This document shows positions 16,548-18,455 of a DNA stretch of 18,455 nucleotides, piece after piece. The translations under genes were made by a program, and so were the position numbers. Below the pieces are notes generated by a model that saw only the letters and a program-made list of their open reading frames with translations, did no database searches and had not been told where the DNA came from. The stretch spans positions 1-18,455 of the forward strand of contig CAMLIY010000034.1 of the NCBI GenBank assembly GCA_946480125.1, given 5' to 3'. Source of the stretch: an uncultured Asticcacaulis sp. (GTDB lineage: Bacteria; Pseudomonadota; Alphaproteobacteria; Caulobacterales; Caulobacteraceae). How positions within the stretch are numbered: position 1 is the first letter of the stretch; every line of letters starts with the position of its first letter.

Positions 16548-18455
16548 ATGTCAAAGACAATGTTAATCGACTCGACGCACACGGAAGAGACCCGTGTCGT
16601 CGTGATGAACGGAAGCCGCGTCGAAGAGTTTGATTTCGAAAGTCACGCCAGAAAACAACTCCGCGGCAATATCTATCTGGCCAAGGTCACACGCGTAGAG
16701 CCCAGCCTGCAGGCGGCTTTCGTTGAATATGGCGGTAATCGTCATGGCTTCCTGGCCTTCAACGAAATCCATCCGGATTATTATCAGATCCCCGTCGCTG
16801 ACCGGGAGAAGCTGATGGCGGAACTGGCCGCGCAGGCCCAGGCCAATAATGGCCATGCCGATGACGAAGACCATTCGGAAGACGATGATCACGGCCATGA
16901 TGATGATCTGCCGGATGAAGAACGCCGTCTGCGCCAGCACCTGATCCGTCGCTACAAGATTCAGGAAGTCATCAAGCGCCGCCAGATTTTGCTTATCCAG
17001 GTCGTCAAGGAAGAACGCGGCAACAAAGGGGCCGCTCTTACCACCTATATGTCTCTGGCTGGCCGCTACTGCGTACTTATGCCCAATACGGCGCGCGGCG
17101 GTGGGATTTCGCGCAAGATCACAAACACCTCTGACCGCAAGCGCCTGAAGACGCTGGTGCAGAGCCTCGACGTGCCGCACGGCATGGGCCTCATCGTTCG
17201 TACCGCCGGCGCCAAGCGCACCAAGCTGGAAATCAAGCGCGATTATGATTACCTGCTGCGTGTCTGGGAAACCATTCGCGAGACGACGCTGAAATCCAAT
17301 GCGCCGGCCCTGATCTACGAGGAAGAGGACCTGGTCAAACGCGCCATCCGCGATCTGTTTGACAAGGATTTCGATGGTGTTCTGGTTGAGGGCGAAGACG
17401 GTTATCGCTCCGCCAAGGACTTCATGCGGATGATCATGCCGTCCCAGGCCAAGAAGATACAGCTCTATAAGGCCAATACGCCTCTGTTCGCCCGTTATGG
17501 CGTCGAAGACCTGATCTCTAAGATTTATTCTCCGGTCGTGCCGCTGAAATCGGGCGGTTATCTGGTCATCAACCAGACCGAAGCCCTCGTTGCAATTGAT
17601 GTTAATTCCGGCAAGTCGACCAAGGAACGCAATATCGAGGCGACCGCCTTGAAGACAAATATGGAAGCGGCCGAAGAATCCGCCCGCCAGATGCGGCTGC
17701 GTGACCTGGCGGGCCTGATTGTCATCGACTTCATCGACATGGACGAATCGAAGAATAATCGTTCGGTCGAAAAGAAGCTGAAGGATGCGCTGGCCGAAGA
17801 TCGCGCCCGCATCCAGATGGGCAAGATTTCCGGTTTCGGCCTGATGGAAATCAGCCGTCAACGTCGCCGTACCGGTTTCCTCGAAGGCACGACCATCATC
17901 TGTCCCCATTGTGAGGGACAGGGCCGTATCCGTTCGGTCGATTCAGCGGCCCTCTCCGCCATGCGCACGATCGATATGGAAGCCATGCAGAATGGCGCCG
18001 GCGCCATCACCGTCAAGGTGCCGATGGATGTCGCGCTCTATATACTTAATGAAAAGCAGGTCCACCTCTCCAAGCTGCGCCTCGAATGGGGACTTAAGGT
18101 AAATATCGAGATCGATACTGATCTTGGCCACACTGAAGTGCAGATTGTTCGCACGGTCCATGCCGATGAGGTTGATTTTGTCGCGCCGGTTCGTCCCGAA
18201 CCCATCGCTTTCGACACCACGCCAGATGTGGCCGAGGAAGAAGATGAGGATGAAGGGGCGATCGACCTTGAAGACAGCGACGGCGATGACGATGAAAAGC
18301 CCGCCGACCGCTCGGAACGGCCTGAGCGGGAAGATCGCGATGGCGGCCGTAATGGCAAGCGCCGCCGGCGGCGACGTGGAGGCCGCGACCGGTTTGAAAG
18401 TGAAGATCGCCCGGCACCGGCCGAAGCCGCGCAAGGTGATGATGACAATGAGGAC
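16548..18455 (+). CDS. rne: Ribonuclease E (catalytic half; 3' end beyond window)
   Basis: RNase E is the endoribonuclease that starts mRNA decay and processes rRNA, and is the core of the degradosome. The visible 636 residues open with MSKTMLIDSTHTEETRVV, an S1 domain (about 38-165), the 5'-sensor and DNase I-like region, catalytic D351 (AIDVNSGK) and D394 (VIDFID), and the Zn-link C452-P-H-C455. The two Asp are 43 residues apart as in E. coli. Numbering runs about 48 ahead of E. coli, largely because of an acidic, His-rich insertion at about 84-135 in the S1 domain. From about 550 the chain becomes acidic then Arg-rich (RRRRRR), the start of the disordered scaffold half. No stop is reached. 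ATG 16548 has GGAG nine bases upstream; ATG 16560 is a less likely start. It is divergent from amiC. Confidence 0.96.
   Translation, partial: MSKTMLIDSTHTEETRVVVMNGSRVEEFDFESHARKQLRGNIYLAKVTRVEPSLQAAFVEYGGNRHGFLAFNEIHPDYYQIPVADREKLMAELAAQAQANNGHADDEDHSEDDDHGHDDDLPDEERRLRQHLIRRYKIQEVIKRRQILLIQVVKEERGNKGAALTTYMSLAGRYCVLMPNTARGGGISRKITNTSDRKRLKTLVQSLDVPHGMGLIVRTAGAKRTKLEIKRDYDYLLRVWETIRETTLKSNAPALIYEEEDLVKRAIRDLFDKDFDGVLVEGEDGYRSAKDFMRMIMPSQAKKIQLYKANTPLFARYGVEDLISKIYSPVVPLKSGGYLVINQTEALVAIDVNSGKSTKERNIEATALKTNMEAAEESARQMRLRDLAGLIVIDFIDMDESKNNRSVEKKLKDALAEDRARIQMGKISGFGLMEISRQRRRTGFLEGTTIICPHCEGQGRIRSVDSAALSAMRTIDMEAMQNGAGAITVKVPMDVALYILNEKQVHLSKLRLEWGLKVNIEIDTDLGHTEVQIVRTVHADEVDFVAPVRPEPIAFDTTPDVAEEEDEDEGAIDLEDSDGDDDEKPADRSERPEREDRDGGRNGKRRRRRRGGRDRFESEDRPAPAEAAQGDDDNED

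Noticed and set aside
16563..17909. A 448-codon open frame on the minus strand opposite rne
   Set aside because: It lies wholly antisense to a certain RNase E gene with all catalytic motifs, its composition mirrors the codon bias of the sense gene, and no family is recognisable. It is most likely a shadow frame despite its length.
1..18455. Search for a defence, mobile or secretion system
   Set aside because: Every sizeable gene is a recognisable core or envelope gene. No transposase, integrase, toxin-antitoxin pair, CRISPR repeats, tRNA gene or composition break was seen.

Overview
The window is a compact chromosomal housekeeping and cell-envelope region of an alphaproteobacterium, most likely a member of the Caulobacteraceae such as Asticcacaulis or a relative. 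That placement rests on protein style and gene order: a transmembrane M23 (LytM) peptidase gene overlapping a bactofilin gene, and an amiC - mrcA - prfB run divergent from rne, an order I associate with Caulobacter. It also fits the moderately high GC content. The genus is an inference, not a proof. I see no phage, plasmid, insertion sequence, tRNA, rRNA or CRISPR array.

Layout. At 2-559 (+) is the 3' part of an alpha/beta hydrolase gene cut by the window edge. Its stop overlaps that of convergent anmK (526-1659, -), a cell-wall recycling kinase. tyrS (1737-2996, +) is divergent from anmK. A very large AsmA/DUF3971-type envelope protein gene follows (3030-7202, -), divergent from a Bcp-type peroxiredoxin (7325-7819, +), which ends at a clear intrinsic terminator. 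Next comes a two-gene morphogenesis unit: an M23 peptidase with one membrane anchor (8124-9269, +) overlapping by 17 bases a bactofilin (9253-9804, +), closed by a strong terminator. A YihY/BrkB membrane protein (9906-10907, +) converges on prfB.

The minus-strand run reads amiC (15920 to 14703), mrcA/PBP1a (14519 to 12093) and prfB (12026 to 10904). A terminator hairpin separates amiC from mrcA. prfB keeps the classic programmed +1 frameshift (AGGAGG, three bases, CTT TGA C), so its full 373-aa product is only seen when the frames are joined. A 627-base gap with several hairpins precedes rne (16548 to beyond the window end), which encodes RNase E with an acidic, histidine-rich insertion in its S1 domain.

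How they work together: mrcA builds peptidoglycan, amiC and the M23 protein cut it or control its cutting, the bactofilin probably scaffolds local growth, anmK recycles the fragments, and the AsmA-like protein probably serves lipid traffic between membranes. tyrS, prfB and rne are core translation and RNA-turnover genes. I did not find a convincing undescribed multi-gene system. The most interesting oddities are a nucleophile-position Asp (GYDFG) in the hydrolase, the rne leader and S1 insertion, and some unexplained palindromes around bcp.
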